In this document: positions 23,383 through 32,799 of the stretch, piece by piece | Numbering within the stretch: position 1 is the stretch's first letter | How the letters are laid out: the number at the start of each line of letters is the position of its first letter | Assembly: GCA_036383955.1 (NCBI GenBank) | Contig: DASVNH010000136.1 | Span: forward strand, 18,610-82,609 | DNA: 64,000 bases | Direction: 5' to 3' | Source of the DNA: JACQFK01 sp036383955 | GTDB lineage: Bacteria > Planctomycetota > MHYJ01 > JACPRB01 | The notes under the pieces: model-generated | Seen by the model: the letters and a program-made list of their open reading frames with translations, nothing else | The model's database searches: none | What the model was told of the DNA's origin: nothing | Program-made: the position numbers and the translations under genes

Positions 23383-26148
23383 TTACTTCGAGGTCAGCGT
23401 CTCGAGGAAAGCCAGCAGCGAGGCCAGCTCCTTCGGCGTGAGCGCGGCCACCAGGCCCTCGGGCATCATCGAGAGGTCGGCTTTCTTGCGCTGCTCGATC
23501 CGGCTCTTGACCAGCGTCTGCCGCTCGCCGCCCGCCGTGCGGATCGTCAGGTCTTCCGCGCCCTCGTCGGTGACGAAGCCGACGACCCGGTCGCCGTTCG
23601 ACATCCCGAAGATGAAGCTCTCGAAGCCCTGCGCGATCACCGCGTTGGGCTTCAGGATCGACTGGATCAGGACCGGCTTCTCGTAGCGCTTCGCGATGTC
23701 CAGAAGCATCGGCCCGCGCGGCGCCTCGGCCGGCGAGATCGTGTGGCACGACGCGCAGCCCTGCCGCTGGAAGAGTTTCGCGCCCAGCGCCGCGTCGCCC
23801 GGCTCCTTCAAGACCGCCGCCTGCGCCTCCTCGAACGCCATCCCGCCCACGCCGCCCTTGGCGCCCTTCGCCTGGGCTTCGAGGACCCGCTTCAGGTCGA
23901 CCTCCGGCGCCGCCGAGATCTCCGCCGCGGCGCCCGTCGCCACGCCCGCCAGGATCACCTTGTGCCGCGCCAGCTGCGCCAGCACGTGCGGGCCGTCGGG
24001 CGTCGACAGCGCCGCGCGCAACGCCGCCTCGATCTTCGGGCTCTCCTCCCACTTCGCGCGCCGGTAGTAGGGCCCGGAGGAATCCGGCCGCGTCCCCCAC
24101 CAGTCCTTGTCCGGCCACTCCCCTTCCTTGTGATAGAGCCGGACCAGCGCCGTCAGCGCCGCCTTGCCGCGTTTCGCGATCAGGCCGTCCACGGCCTCCG
24201 CCGTGTGCATCCAGCGCAGCGCGCGGTACGCCCCGCTCGACTCCGACGCTAGGCAGAGCTTCGCGGCCTTCGTCGCGGCCAGGGCGCGATACGCCACGTG
24301 CGCGACCGCGGGATCGGGGTCGTCGGCCGCCTTCACGAGCGCGGGGTCGGGCTTGTTCAGACGTCCGAGGCCGACGGCCGCCGCGGCCCGCACGCGCGGG
24401 TTCGGGTCGGCGAGGGCCGCGACGAAGGGGGCCGAGGGGACGTCGGCGAGATCCCGGTCCGCCAGCGCGCGGAGCGCGAACTCGCGGAGCTCGGGCTTCT
24501 CGGCCAGGCGCAGCAAGGCGGGCGTCGACTTCCCCAGCTGCTTCAGCGTGAAGATCGCGGCGACCTTGGCGGCGAGAGGCCCGTCGAGCGTCTCCAGGCC
24601 GTCGGCGGAGCCGCGGCGAAGGATCTCGCGCTGGGCGCGGAAGCGCAGCACCGCGCTGTCGGACGCGAGGTGCTTGAGGAGGTCGCCTTTCTTGAGATCC
24701 TTGAGATCCGGGAAGGGCGCGGCCTTCCAGCCTTTCGGGGTGAGCCGGACGACGAAGCCGACGTTGGGCCCCTTGTAGCTGAATTCTCCGCCGCGCCAGC
24801 TGGCCGCGTAGAGGCGTCCGGCGCCGTCGACGTCCATCGACGTCACGCGGTCGAGGCGGAGGAAGTCCTTCTGCTCGACGGTGAAGCCCGCGCCCTTGGC
24901 GGCGAGCGGATGGAGGTACATCTGGCCGCGGCCCCAGTCGGCCGTCAGCAGCCCCCGCAGCCACGGCTCGTCGACGTGGAGCGCGCCGGTGCCGGAGCCG
25001 CCGCCGTAGATCGCGAGCGGCTCGAAGAGCTCGTCGGCGAAGTTCTTGTAGAGCGACGGATAGCCCATGTGGGCGCTCTGGGGGAGGTAGCTCACCCGGA
25101 TGTCCCAGCCGCCGCCGTCGTTCGTGTTGTCGCGCGTGAAGCAGTTCAGGAAGGGGTCGATCGCGACGTCGCAGATGTTCCGCGTGCCGCGGGCGTAGAC
25201 CTCGAGCTCGCGGCCGTCGGGCCGCACGCGCGCGATCCCGCCGCCGAGGAGCTGGTGGCTTTTGCCGTCGACGTCCACGCAGGTGTGGTAGCCGTAGTCG
25301 CCGACGGCGATGTAGATCCAGCCGTCGATGCCCATGCGGATCGCGTTGGTCGTGTGGTCGGCGCCGCGGCCCGCCACGATCTTCTCCGGGCTGATGCCCT
25401 TGAGGAGGACCTGTTCCTCGTCGGCCACGCCGTCGCCGTTCGTGTCGCGGTAGCGCGTGAGGAAGGGCGGGTGGAGCACCCAGAGGGTCCCGTCGTCCCA
25501 GACCAGGCCGCGGGGATGGCGCATCCTGGCGAAGACTTTCACGTCCTCCGCCTTGCCGTCGCCGTCCGCGTCGACGCAGCGCAGGACCTTGCCGTAGCCC
25601 TCGACTTTGCCGAGCGAGCCGTTCTCGTCGACCCCCACGAAGAGCGTCCCGTCGGGAGTCGCGGCCAGGCACACCGGATAATTCACGACGGGCGGCTCGC
25701 CGAAGAGCGTGACGTCGAACTCGGGCGGCGCCTTGACGCCCTTGAGGGGGTCGGGCAGCTTCGCGGCCGGCGCGTCGCCTTCGTAGGCCTCGAACTCGAA
25801 GAAGCTGGCCCAGCCACCCTTCGAACCCAGGCAGGTCACGCGCAGGTGGCGGACGTCGGCCCCCGCGGCGAACTTCGTCCAGGCCTTGCCGTCCGTCGAG
25901 CCTTCGATCTCGTGGCGGACGTCGCTTTCCCAGCTGATCCGGACGGTCTTGACCTTCTTCGCCGCGCCGAGATCGACCTGCCACCACTGCGGGAACGTCC
26001 CGGCGCTGGCGCACCAGCGGGTGTCGGGGCTGCCGTCGACGGCCTTCGCCGCCAGGTTCCCCTTCCCCGCTTCTTCGCTGGAGGCCGTCGCGGGCTTTCC
26101 CTGGGCGAGGTTGACTTGGAGCAGCGCCAGCAGGAGCGTCGTCGTCAT
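23383..26148 (-). CDS. PVC-type heme-binding dehydrogenase-like protein (discoidin-propeller-HEAT-cytochrome c)
   Basis: 921 aa, exported (MTTTLLLALLQVNLAQGK). Order of domains: F5/8-type-C discoidin sandwich about 20-130 (NLAAKAVDGSPDTRW, WWQVDLGAAKKVKTVRI); a six-bladed NHL/PQQ-like propeller about 145-500 (VCLAATPDGTLFVGVDENG, HPRGLVWDDGTLWVLHP, GRGADHTTNAIRMGIDGW); HEAT-like repeats about 515-740; and a C-terminal cytochrome c with CASCH near residue 797 and a Met ligand region. This is the family described as Planctomycete membrane-bound dehydrogenases, acting outside the inner membrane, probably on sugars. A TATATA box lies 5 nt before the start. Distal genes: peptide and oxygenase. Confidence 0.92.
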   Translation of the reverse strand: MTTTLLLALLQVNLAQGKPATASSEEAGKGNLAAKAVDGSPDTRWCASAGTFPQWWQVDLGAAKKVKTVRISWESDVRHEIEGSTDGKAWTKFAAGADVRHLRVTCLGSKGGWASFFEFEAYEGDAPAAKLPDPLKGVKAPPEFDVTLFGEPPVVNYPVCLAATPDGTLFVGVDENGSLGKVEGYGKVLRCVDADGDGKAEDVKVFARMRHPRGLVWDDGTLWVLHPPFLTRYRDTNGDGVADEEQVLLKGISPEKIVAGRGADHTTNAIRMGIDGWIYIAVGDYGYHTCVDVDGKSHQLLGGGIARVRPDGRELEVYARGTRNICDVAIDPFLNCFTRDNTNDGGGWDIRVSYLPQSAHMGYPSLYKNFADELFEPLAIYGGGSGTGALHVDEPWLRGLLTADWGRGQMYLHPLAAKGAGFTVEQKDFLRLDRVTSMDVDGAGRLYAASWRGGEFSYKGPNVGFVVRLTPKGWKAAPFPDLKDLKKGDLLKHLASDSAVLRFRAQREILRRGSADGLETLDGPLAAKVAAIFTLKQLGKSTPALLRLAEKPELREFALRALADRDLADVPSAPFVAALADPNPRVRAAAAVGLGRLNKPDPALVKAADDPDPAVAHVAYRALAATKAAKLCLASESSGAYRALRWMHTAEAVDGLIAKRGKAALTALVRLYHKEGEWPDKDWWGTRPDSSGPYYRRAKWEESPKIEAALRAALSTPDGPHVLAQLARHKVILAGVATGAAAEISAAPEVDLKRVLEAQAKGAKGGVGGMAFEEAQAAVLKEPGDAALGAKLFQRQGCASCHTISPAEAPRGPMLLDIAKRYEKPVLIQSILKPNAVIAQGFESFIFGMSNGDRVVGFVTDEGAEDLTIRTAGGERQTLVKSRIEQRKKADLSMMPEGLVAALTPKELASLLAFLETLTSK

Positions 26149-26153
26149 GGGGC

Positions 26154-26159
26154 TATATA
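26154..26159 (-). promoter_or_regulatory. -10 box (TATATA), leaderless
   Basis: TATATA ends 5 nt before the ATG of the dehydrogenase-like gene; there is no SD. Confidence 0.45.
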
Positions 26160-26205
26160 ACGCCGCTCATGACCTTCGTTTCCTCGGCCTAGGGGATGTT
26201 AACCC

Positions 26206-26233
26206 TTGCCTTCGCTAAGAGGGGCCTTAGAAT
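26206..26233 (+). promoter_or_regulatory. Sigma70-like promoter of the kinase gene
   Basis: TTGCCT and TAGAAT with 16-bp spacing, predicted start about 17 nt before the kinase ATG at 26258. Confidence 0.5.
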
Positions 26234-26257
26234 AAGTCAGGGGTCAGCACCCTCGAT

Positions 26258-27403
26258 ATGGCGGAAGAAAAAGAAACCCTGCACTTCGGCGCGATCGCGA
26301 TGAAGCTCGGCTTCACCTCCCTGGAGAAGGTGGACGAGTGCCTGCGGCTCCAGGAGAAGATGAAGGAGCTGGGGGTCGCTCCCAAGAAGCTCGGCGAGAT
26401 CATGCTCGCCAAGGGCTACCTCACCGACGCCCAGGTGAAGGAGATCTTCAAGTACCAGGGCATGAAGGGCGGCCACACCTCCATCCAGGGCTACAAGATC
26501 ATCTCCAAGATCGGCCAGGGCGCGATGGGCTCCATCTACAAGGCCCTCCAGGTCTCGATGGACCGCATCGTCGCCATCAAGTGCCTCGCCCCCAAGTACG
26601 CCCAGAACGACAAGTTCCGCGAGCGCTTCCTGCGCGAGGCCCGGGCCGTCGCGCGCCTCAACCACCCGAACATCATCCAGGGCATCGACGTCGGCGACTC
26701 CAACGGCGTGCACTACTTCGCCATGGAGTACATCGACGGCCCCACGGTCGGCGAGCTGCTCAAGCGCGGCGGCGCGCTGGACGAGAAGCGGGCGCTCAAC
26801 ATCATGACCCAGATCGCCCGCGCCCTGCAGCACGCCTTCAACCACGGGATCATCCACCGCGACATCAAGCCCGATAACATCATGCTCACGCGCGAAGGCG
26901 TCGCGAAGCTCTGCGACCTGGGCCTCGCCAAGGTCGCCACGCCGCAGGACTCCGACGCCGCCGGGACGAAGCCGGGGGCGTCGATGGGCACCCCCTACTA
27001 CATCGCCCCCGAGCAGGCCCGCGGCGAGCAGACCGTCGACACCCGCGCCGACATCTACTCGCTCGGCGCGAGCTTCTACCACATGACGGCGGGCGACGTC
27101 CCCTTCCCCGGCCAGAGCGCGGCGGACGTCATCAGCAAGCACCTCACCGAGCCGGTCACGCCGCCCCGGGTGAAGAACCCGCTGATCTCGGGCCAGGTGG
27201 ACTGGGTCATCGTGAAGATGATGCAGAAGGCCCGCGAGGACCGCTACCAGACGCCCAACGACGTCGTGAAGGACCTCGAGGCCATCGCGGCGGGCGCCAT
27301 GCCCGACGGCTACGCGCAGGAGGTCGAGGAAAACTCCTCCTCCATCCCCAAGCTCCGCCGCTCCCGCCTCATCCGCCGCGCCTCGCGGTTCCGCCGCCGC
27401 TAG
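26258..27403 (+). CDS. Ser/Thr protein kinase with N-terminal helical domain
   Basis: 381 aa, cytoplasmic. Residues about 1-70 form a helical domain with two similar halves (FGAIAMKLGFTSLEKVDECL, LGEIMLAKGYLTDAQVKEI), like the MshEN/T2SSE-N fold often put in front of Planctomycete kinases; it may bind a nucleotide second messenger. The kinase domain (72-350) has Gly loop GQGAMG, catalytic Lys in VAIK near 108, HRDIKPDN near 200, DLG near 223 and APEQ, so it is expected to be active. A basic C-terminal tail follows. Unlike the pseudokinase at 6.2 kb, all motifs are intact. It is followed by a leaderless membrane-protein gene after 21 bp. Confidence 0.93.
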   Translation: MAEEKETLHFGAIAMKLGFTSLEKVDECLRLQEKMKELGVAPKKLGEIMLAKGYLTDAQVKEIFKYQGMKGGHTSIQGYKIISKIGQGAMGSIYKALQVSMDRIVAIKCLAPKYAQNDKFRERFLREARAVARLNHPNIIQGIDVGDSNGVHYFAMEYIDGPTVGELLKRGGALDEKRALNIMTQIARALQHAFNHGIIHRDIKPDNIMLTREGVAKLCDLGLAKVATPQDSDAAGTKPGASMGTPYYIAPEQARGEQTVDTRADIYSLGASFYHMTAGDVPFPGQSAADVISKHLTEPVTPPRVKNPLISGQVDWVIVKMMQKAREDRYQTPNDVVKDLEAIAAGAMPDGYAQEVEENSSSIPKLRRSRLIRRASRFRRR

Positions 27404-27413
27404 CGCCGCCCGC

Positions 27414-27419
27414 TATACT
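27414..27419 (+). promoter_or_regulatory. -10 box (TATACT), leaderless
   Basis: TATACT ends 5 nt before the GTG at 27425, with no SD between; the clearest case of a leaderless start in the window. Confidence 0.5.
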
Positions 27420-27424
27420 AAGGC

Positions 27425-28240
27425 GTGCCCCGATCCATCAACGGCTTCGGCACCAGCTATCACGGGAACGGCGCCTCCATCCACTGGGAGAAGCCGGCCC
27501 CCTTCGCGCTGGGCGACCATGACGCGATCGAGTGCTCGATCGCCCTGGGCTTCCCGGTCTTCCCCGGCGACGCCTGCCACACGTTCCTGTGGTCCCACCG
27601 CGAGTGCCGGGTGATTCGGATCCGCAGGAGCGCCCCCCTGATTCTGCACGCCCTCCTTCGACCTTACGTGCTGGTCGCGACGTGGCTGGCGATGGGCTTC
27701 CTGATACTCATGGCCGTCGCGATCCCGGTCCTGCATTTCTCGGGAGTCGGCACGGGCAAGATGAACGCCGACGCGTGGAAGGTGTTCGCGATTCCCGCCG
27801 CCGTGGCCCTCGGCGGCATGGGGCTGCTTTCGCTGCTCAACACTCCCTTTCGCCGCGCTCGGGACATCCGGCTCGTCACGGGACCTCACGAGGCGGGTTC
27901 GAGCGATCCCGCCACCTGGCTGGAGCCTCCCTCCGAGGACTTCGCCCGGCCGTTCGATGGGGATTCGGCGCGTCGCGCGCTTCAAGAGGGGCAGTTCTCC
28001 AAAGCCATGTACGCGGCCCGCATCCTGGCCGCGCGGGGGGACGACCGCGGCGAAGCCCTGACGGACGAGATCCTGGCCGACCCGCGCGTCCTCGACCGCC
28101 TTCCGGCCCTGAGGCGTCGCCCCTGGCTCCGCCAGGAGCTCTTCCCCGAGGATCGCGGCCTGCGCATTCCGCTGGAGAACCGCGGCTCCTACGCCACCTG
28201 GGGAGGGATCAGCTCGACGAACGCGGGGTACCACGGGTAG
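27425..28240 (+). CDS. Two-span membrane protein of unknown function
   Basis: 271 aa from GTG 27425, supported by the TATACT box right before it. The N-terminal 80 residues are cytoplasmic or extracytoplasmic with His/Trp-rich segments (NGFGTSYHGNGASIHWEKPA, CHTFLWSHRECRVIRI). Two membrane helices follow (VLVATWLAMGFLILMAVAI and FAIPAAVALGGMGLLSLL), then about 125 residues with a helical stretch (ARRALQEGQFSKAMYAARIL). No family recognised; codon usage matches its neighbours. Confidence 0.75.
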   Translation: MPRSINGFGTSYHGNGASIHWEKPAPFALGDHDAIECSIALGFPVFPGDACHTFLWSHRECRVIRIRRSAPLILHALLRPYVLVATWLAMGFLILMAVAIPVLHFSGVGTGKMNADAWKVFAIPAAVALGGMGLLSLLNTPFRRARDIRLVTGPHEAGSSDPATWLEPPSEDFARPFDGDSARRALQEGQFSKAMYAARILAARGDDRGEALTDEILADPRVLDRLPALRRRPWLRQELFPEDRGLRIPLENRGSYATWGGISSTNAGYHG

Positions 28241-28286
28241 GCGATTTGTCCACCCCCGCGTCGACTTCCGCCGTGTTCCTTCAGAT

Positions 28287-30089
28287 ATGATCCGACTCGC
28301 GCTCGCCGCCCTGCTTCTCGCGTCTTCTCCCGCCGACGAACGTCCAAACATCGTCTTCATCCTCGCCGACGACCTGGGCGTCAACGACCTGTCGTGCTAC
28401 GGGCGCGCCGACCAGCCCACGCCGCACCTCGACAAGCTGGCGACGGAAGGCGCCCGCTTCACGAGCGCCTACTGCGCCCAGCCGATCTGCTCCCCGAGCC
28501 GCGCCGCGATCCTGACCGGCAAGGCCCCCGCGCGCCTCCGCCTCACCACCTTCCTCCCGGGCCGCGGCAACCACCCCTCCCAGCTCCTGCTCAACGCCCC
28601 CTCCCCGCCCGGCCTCCCCCTCGAGGAAGTCACGCTCGCCGAACGGCTCAAGGCGGCGGGCTACGCGACGGCCGCCGTCGGCAAGTGGCACCTGGGCAAC
28701 AAGGGCCTGCAGCCGACCGACCAGGGCTTCGACGTCCATCATCCCGGCCAGGCGAACACGAAGCCCTCGGCGACCGAAGGCAGCAAAGGCGAGCACGATC
28801 TGACCGCCGCCGCCGAGCGCTTCCTCGAAGCCCACAAGGAGAAGCCCTTCTTCCTCTACCTCGCCCACAACACGCCCCACATCCCCTACGACGCGCCCGC
28901 CGACCCGCGCCCGAACGCCTTCAACCCGGTCTACGCGGCCGTGATCCGGACGATGGACGACGTCGTGGGCCGCCTGATGGCGAAGATCGACGCCCTCGGC
29001 CTCCGCGAGAAGACGATCGTCGTGTTCACGTCCGACAACGGCGGCCTGCACGTCCTCGAAATGGCCAAGACGCCCGCCACGCACAACACCCCCTTCCGCG
29101 CCGGCAAGGGCTTCGTCTACGAAGGCGGCCTGCGGATCCCGCTGATCGTCCGCTGGCCCGGAAAGGTCAAGGCGTCGGTCGTCGACACCCCCGTGATCGG
29201 CACCGACTGGACCCCGACCTTCCTCGACCTGGCCGGCGTGAAGACCGAGGACGCCTTCGACGGCCAGAGCGTCGCGCCCGTGCTGCGCGGCGAAACAGCC
29301 GGTTCGATTCGCCCGTTCTTCTGGCACTTCCCGCAGTACACGAACCAGGGCGGCCGGCCCGCCGGCGCCGTCCGCGAGGGCGACTGGAAGCTCGTCGAGC
29401 ACTACGAGGACGGCCGGCTCGAGCTCTTCAACCTCGCGAAGGACGTCGGCGAAACCGCCGACCTCGCCGCCCAGGAGCCCGGCCGCGTCGCCGCGCTGCG
29501 GGGCAAGCTCGAGGCCTGGCGCCGCGCGGTGAAGGCGGACGTCAATCCGCCGAACCCCGACTACAGCCCGTCCGCCGCGAAGCCGCTGTACGGGGACGTC
29601 GACGTCTCCCGCCTCGCGCCCGACAAATCGTCGAGCGCGATGGCCGAAGCGCTGGACGCCTGGCGCAAGGGCATGAACAAGCCGGGGCCGGCGGGCGGCG
29701 GCGCGCTGATCCTCCACGCGCGGGACGCGAAGGTGACCGGCGCGAAGCTCCAGTACGAGGCCCCGCCGCACAAGGACACGCTGGGCTACTGGGTCAACCC
29801 GGCGGACACCGCGGAGTGGAGCTTCGACGTCCCCAAGGCCGGCGCGTACGCCGTCGAGGTGCTCCAAGGCTGCGGCAAGGGCTGCGGGGGCTCGGAGGTG
29901 GAGCTCGCGTTCGGCGCGACGTCCCTCACGTTCAAGGTCGAGGAGACCGGCCACTTCCAGCGCTTCGTGCCGCGGACGGTGGGCACGGTGACGCTGGAGA
30001 AGGGCCCCGCGACGCTGAAGCTGAGCGCGAAGTCCAAGCCCGGCCCCGCCGTGATGGACCTGCGCCGGGTCACGCTCAAGGCGGACTAG
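28287..30089 (+). CDS. Secreted sulfatase with C-terminal carbohydrate-binding-like domain
   Basis: 600 aa. Signal peptide, then the sulfatase domain from about residue 18 (RPNIVFILADDLGVNDLSC), with the formylglycine motif CSPSR near 67 in CSPSRAAILTGKAP, a metal-binding DNGG at VVFTSDNGGLHV and a KWHLG segment. This is a type I sulfatase needing Cys-to-formylglycine conversion; it should desulfate glycans outside the cytoplasm. Residues about 470-600 form a beta domain (WSFDVPKAGAYAVEVLQGCG) resembling DUF5077/CBM-like modules found after Planctomycete sulfatases. The start is ATG 28287. The end overlaps the opposite gene by 4 bp. Confidence 0.93.
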   Translation: MIRLALAALLLASSPADERPNIVFILADDLGVNDLSCYGRADQPTPHLDKLATEGARFTSAYCAQPICSPSRAAILTGKAPARLRLTTFLPGRGNHPSQLLLNAPSPPGLPLEEVTLAERLKAAGYATAAVGKWHLGNKGLQPTDQGFDVHHPGQANTKPSATEGSKGEHDLTAAAERFLEAHKEKPFFLYLAHNTPHIPYDAPADPRPNAFNPVYAAVIRTMDDVVGRLMAKIDALGLREKTIVVFTSDNGGLHVLEMAKTPATHNTPFRAGKGFVYEGGLRIPLIVRWPGKVKASVVDTPVIGTDWTPTFLDLAGVKTEDAFDGQSVAPVLRGETAGSIRPFFWHFPQYTNQGGRPAGAVREGDWKLVEHYEDGRLELFNLAKDVGETADLAAQEPGRVAALRGKLEAWRRAVKADVNPPNPDYSPSAAKPLYGDVDVSRLAPDKSSSAMAEALDAWRKGMNKPGPAGGGALILHARDAKVTGAKLQYEAPPHKDTLGYWVNPADTAEWSFDVPKAGAYAVEVLQGCGKGCGGSEVELAFGATSLTFKVEETGHFQRFVPRTVGTVTLEKGPATLKLSAKSKPGPAVMDLRRVTLKAD

Positions 30090-30580
30090 TCGGCTTCGAG
30101 GGTCAGGACGACCTTCACCTTCTTCAGGGCCTCCGCGTCGAGGGCGCCCTCCTCGGCGAACCCGATCGCGCCGCGCGAGTCGCCCACGAGACGGATCAGC
30201 CGGGCGGCGGTGTCGACCTGCGTCGCCGGCTCCACGGCGGACTGGTACTGCAGCTTCACCCAGTGCCGGGACAGGACGGCGCTGGACATCCCGAGCACCT
30301 TCTGCAGGAAGACGGCGCGCTCGGCGTGGCCTTCCGTGAGGTCGACGGGCCGGACTTTTTCGTTGGCGTCGAAGCCGGGCGTCTCGCTCAGCTCGGACAG
30401 CACTCCCTTCCAGGTGGTGTGCTTCTTCAGGAACAGCTCGCGGGCCCGCTCGGGCGTCAGCGCGCCCACCGGGTTGCCCGCGTTCACGATGACGACGACC
30501 TTCTTCCGGGTCGTCTGGAGGGTGGCGACGTCCGCGGCCAGGGCCGTCGACAGGAGCCCGCACAGCATCAGCGTCTTCAT
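30086..30580 (-). CDS. Phosphate-binding-like periplasmic protein (PstS-type fold)
   Basis: 164 aa from ATG 30580, chosen because GAGGAACG lies upstream and it opens a signal peptide (MKTLMLCGLLSTALA). The mature part matches short phosphate-ABC-type binding proteins: VVVIVNAGNPVGALTPERAR, LFLKKHTTWKGVLSELSE, RPVDLTEGHAERAVFLQKVL and DSRGAIGFAEEGAL. Such stand-alone proteins bind anions in the periplasm. It is the last gene of a four-gene operon with chemoreceptor, peroxidase and porin; the overlap with the porin stop is consistent with coupling. Confidence 0.85.
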   Translation of the reverse strand: MKTLMLCGLLSTALAADVATLQTTRKKVVVIVNAGNPVGALTPERARELFLKKHTTWKGVLSELSETPGFDANEKVRPVDLTEGHAERAVFLQKVLGMSSAVLSRHWVKLQYQSAVEPATQVDTAARLIRLVGDSRGAIGFAEEGALDAEALKKVKVVLTLEAD

Positions 30581-30590
30581 GGTCGTTCCT

Positions 30591-31772
30591 CTAGAAGCCA
30601 TACGCCAGCTGGGCGACGACGGCGTTCGCGTCCCGCGCGCCGTCGAAGTGGGCCGCGTACTCCAGCTTGAACCGCATGTTGGCGTTGAGGTCGTAGTTGG
30701 CGCCGATCATGACGGCGTGGGCCTCGGGGATGAAGAAGCGCGTGAGGGTGTCGTCGTCGCGGCGCAGGCCGAAGTACGGGCCCTGCTGATCGCTGGGCAG
30801 GTTGGTGTAGTCGTAGCGGATGTAGGGGTGCAGGGTGTTCTCGACCAGATTGATCGAGAGCTCCGCGGTGAACCCGTGCATGAGGTACGAGGAGCGGTCC
30901 AGATTCCCGATCTCGTCGCGCTGGGTCGACACCACGAACTCCGCCAGCAGGTTGAAGGTCTCGCCGTAGTACGTGACGTAGGGGTTGAAGCCGAACTCCC
31001 GCAGCCGGACTTTTTCCGCTCCGTCGATGACGACCGTCGTGCCGTAGCCGTCGACCTTCCGCGTCCGGATCACGTCCGTCCAGCCGCTGACGCCCACCAG
31101 GAAGTCGCTGAAGCCCGGGACTTCCCACTCCAGCAGGAGCGTCTGCTCCTTGCCGAGGCGGTCGCGCGCGAAGATGTTCTCGGTGGGCTCGATCCCCCGG
31201 CCGTTGGCCAGGCCCACGACGTACTTGAAGGTCTGCCCGAACAGCTGGAAGCGCCCGTGGACGTTCACGCCGGTCGAATGCGTGGGGACGAAGTTCAGCT
31301 CCTCCTCGAAGAGGTCGGGGATCAGCACGGAGTGCATCAGCCAGGCCCGCGAGTAGAGGAAGCGGTTGTGGTAGCCGATCGGCGTGAAGAAGAACCCGGC
31401 CTGCACGTTGAAGAGCTCGTTGTGGCGGTAGTCGATGTAGAAGCGCTCGAAGTCGAGCGCGATCTCGTTCGACGTCCCCCGCTCCACCTGCAGGTTCACC
31501 TCGCCCTGGAAGACGACGTTGTCGGCGACGTCCGCCGTCACCACGAAGTCGGTGCCGACGACCCCGAAGCCGTCCCCGTAGCTGTTCAGCGGGAAGTCGT
31601 CCGTCCCGAACGCCTCGAAGAGGGCGGCGTCGTGCTTGTCGGCGCTGGCGCCGAACTCGGTTCCGAGCGAGACGTCGGCGAACGCGGAGAAGCGGACCTT
31701 GTCCTTCAAGCGGCCCAGCAGGCCGGGATCGGCGGGTTCGGCCTGGGTCAGGAGCAGCGCGAGCCAGAGCAT
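30591..31772 (-). CDS. Outer-membrane porin-like beta-barrel protein
   Basis: 393 aa, short signal (MLWLALLLTQAEPADPG). The protein alternates aromatic beta-strands (VRFSAFADVSLGTEF, FERFYIDYRHNELFNVQAGF, FKLEYAAHFDGARDANAV) and ends in Tyr-Gly-Phe, as outer-membrane barrels do. It resembles phosphate-selective porins O/P and DUF3570-like barrels, with about 16 strands. Inferred role: anion entry for the operon's binding protein. It is 10 bp downstream of the peroxidase gene and overlaps the SD of the PstS-like gene. Confidence 0.85.
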   Translation of the reverse strand: MLWLALLLTQAEPADPGLLGRLKDKVRFSAFADVSLGTEFGASADKHDAALFEAFGTDDFPLNSYGDGFGVVGTDFVVTADVADNVVFQGEVNLQVERGTSNEIALDFERFYIDYRHNELFNVQAGFFFTPIGYHNRFLYSRAWLMHSVLIPDLFEEELNFVPTHSTGVNVHGRFQLFGQTFKYVVGLANGRGIEPTENIFARDRLGKEQTLLLEWEVPGFSDFLVGVSGWTDVIRTRKVDGYGTTVVIDGAEKVRLREFGFNPYVTYYGETFNLLAEFVVSTQRDEIGNLDRSSYLMHGFTAELSINLVENTLHPYIRYDYTNLPSDQQGPYFGLRRDDDTLTRFFIPEAHAVMIGANYDLNANMRFKLEYAAHFDGARDANAVVAQLAYGF

Positions 31773-31782
31773 GTCAGCCTCC

Positions 31783-32799
31783 TCAGCGGGACGTCGGGGC
31801 CACCACGGCCACGGGGGATGTCAGGCTATCCAGGAAATCGAGCAGATCGCGGATCTCCGCCTCCTGGAGCCCCAGGGGGCGGACGTCGGGGGAATGCGCC
31901 TCGGGATCCTTGTGCCGTCCGCCCTGGTTGTAGAAGCGGACGACGTCCTCCAGCGTCTTCGCCGAGCCGTCGTGGAAGTACGGCGGGGAGAGCTTCACGT
32001 TGCGGAGCCCCGGCGTCTTGAAGGCGCCGCGGTGGCCGAAGAACGGATAGGGCCGCATGGAGAACTCGATGTTCCGCACGACGGCGATCCGGCCGGGATC
32101 GGACGTCGACACGCCCGTGTTGTGGAACTTCCCGTCCGTGAAGGCCGGCCCGGCGTGGCAGGCGGCGCAATTGGCCTTGCCCAGGAACAGCTTCATCCCG
32201 CGGACGGCGCCGGGGGTCAGCGCGGACGCGTCTCCCCCGAGGTAGCGGTCGAAGGGCGCGCCGGCGGAGATCAGGGAGCGCTCGAAGGACGCGAGGGCGT
32301 CCAGGACGTTGCCCCCCTTCAGCCCGGAGCCCGGGTACGCGGCCTCGAACCCGGAGACGTAGGCGGGATCGCGCGCCAGCTTTTCCACGACGGCGTCGAC
32401 GGTCACGCCCATCTCGTCGGGGCTCTCGAGGACCATGCGCGCCTGATCTTCGAGGGAGCCGGCCCGGCCGTCCCAGAAGAAGCGCCCGACCCAGGCCAGG
32501 TTGTAGAGCGAGGGCGTGTGGCGCCGGAGCGTCTTCCCGCCGAGGCCCACCGCCGTCGGCCGGCCGTCGGACAGCCCCAGCTCCGGCCGATGGCAGCTCG
32601 CGCAGGAGAGGCTGCCGTCGCGCGACAGGCCGGCGTCGAAGAAGAGGCGGCGGCCGAGCTCGACCCGCGCGGGCGGCGGGGCCGGGACGGCCGACGGGTC
32701 CAGCGCGCCGAGCCGCCCGGCGGCCGCGCCGTCCCCGTCGCGGGACAGCGCCGCGCAGCCCGCCAGCGCGAGGAGGAGGGACGTCGTCGCGCCTCTCAT
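31783..32799 (-). CDS. Diheme cytochrome-c peroxidase (MauG/CcpA family) lipoprotein
   Basis: 338 aa. Lipobox (LALAGC) then an Ala-rich linker. Two heme sites: CASCH near residue 67 and CAACH near 213. Family segments are clear: LGRRLFFDAGLSRDGSLSCA, PSLYNLAWVGRFFWDGRA, FHNTGVSTSDPGRIAVV and RGAFKTPGLRNVKLSPPYFH. It should reduce peroxide or oxidise a substrate in the periplasm. Its ATG overlaps the stop of the chemoreceptor (ATGA), so the two are coupled. Confidence 0.93.
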   Translation of the reverse strand: MRGATTSLLLALAGCAALSRDGDGAAAGRLGALDPSAVPAPPPARVELGRRLFFDAGLSRDGSLSCASCHRPELGLSDGRPTAVGLGGKTLRRHTPSLYNLAWVGRFFWDGRAGSLEDQARMVLESPDEMGVTVDAVVEKLARDPAYVSGFEAAYPGSGLKGGNVLDALASFERSLISAGAPFDRYLGGDASALTPGAVRGMKLFLGKANCAACHAGPAFTDGKFHNTGVSTSDPGRIAVVRNIEFSMRPYPFFGHRGAFKTPGLRNVKLSPPYFHDGSAKTLEDVVRFYNQGGRHKDPEAHSPDVRPLGLQEAEIRDLLDFLDSLTSPVAVVAPTSR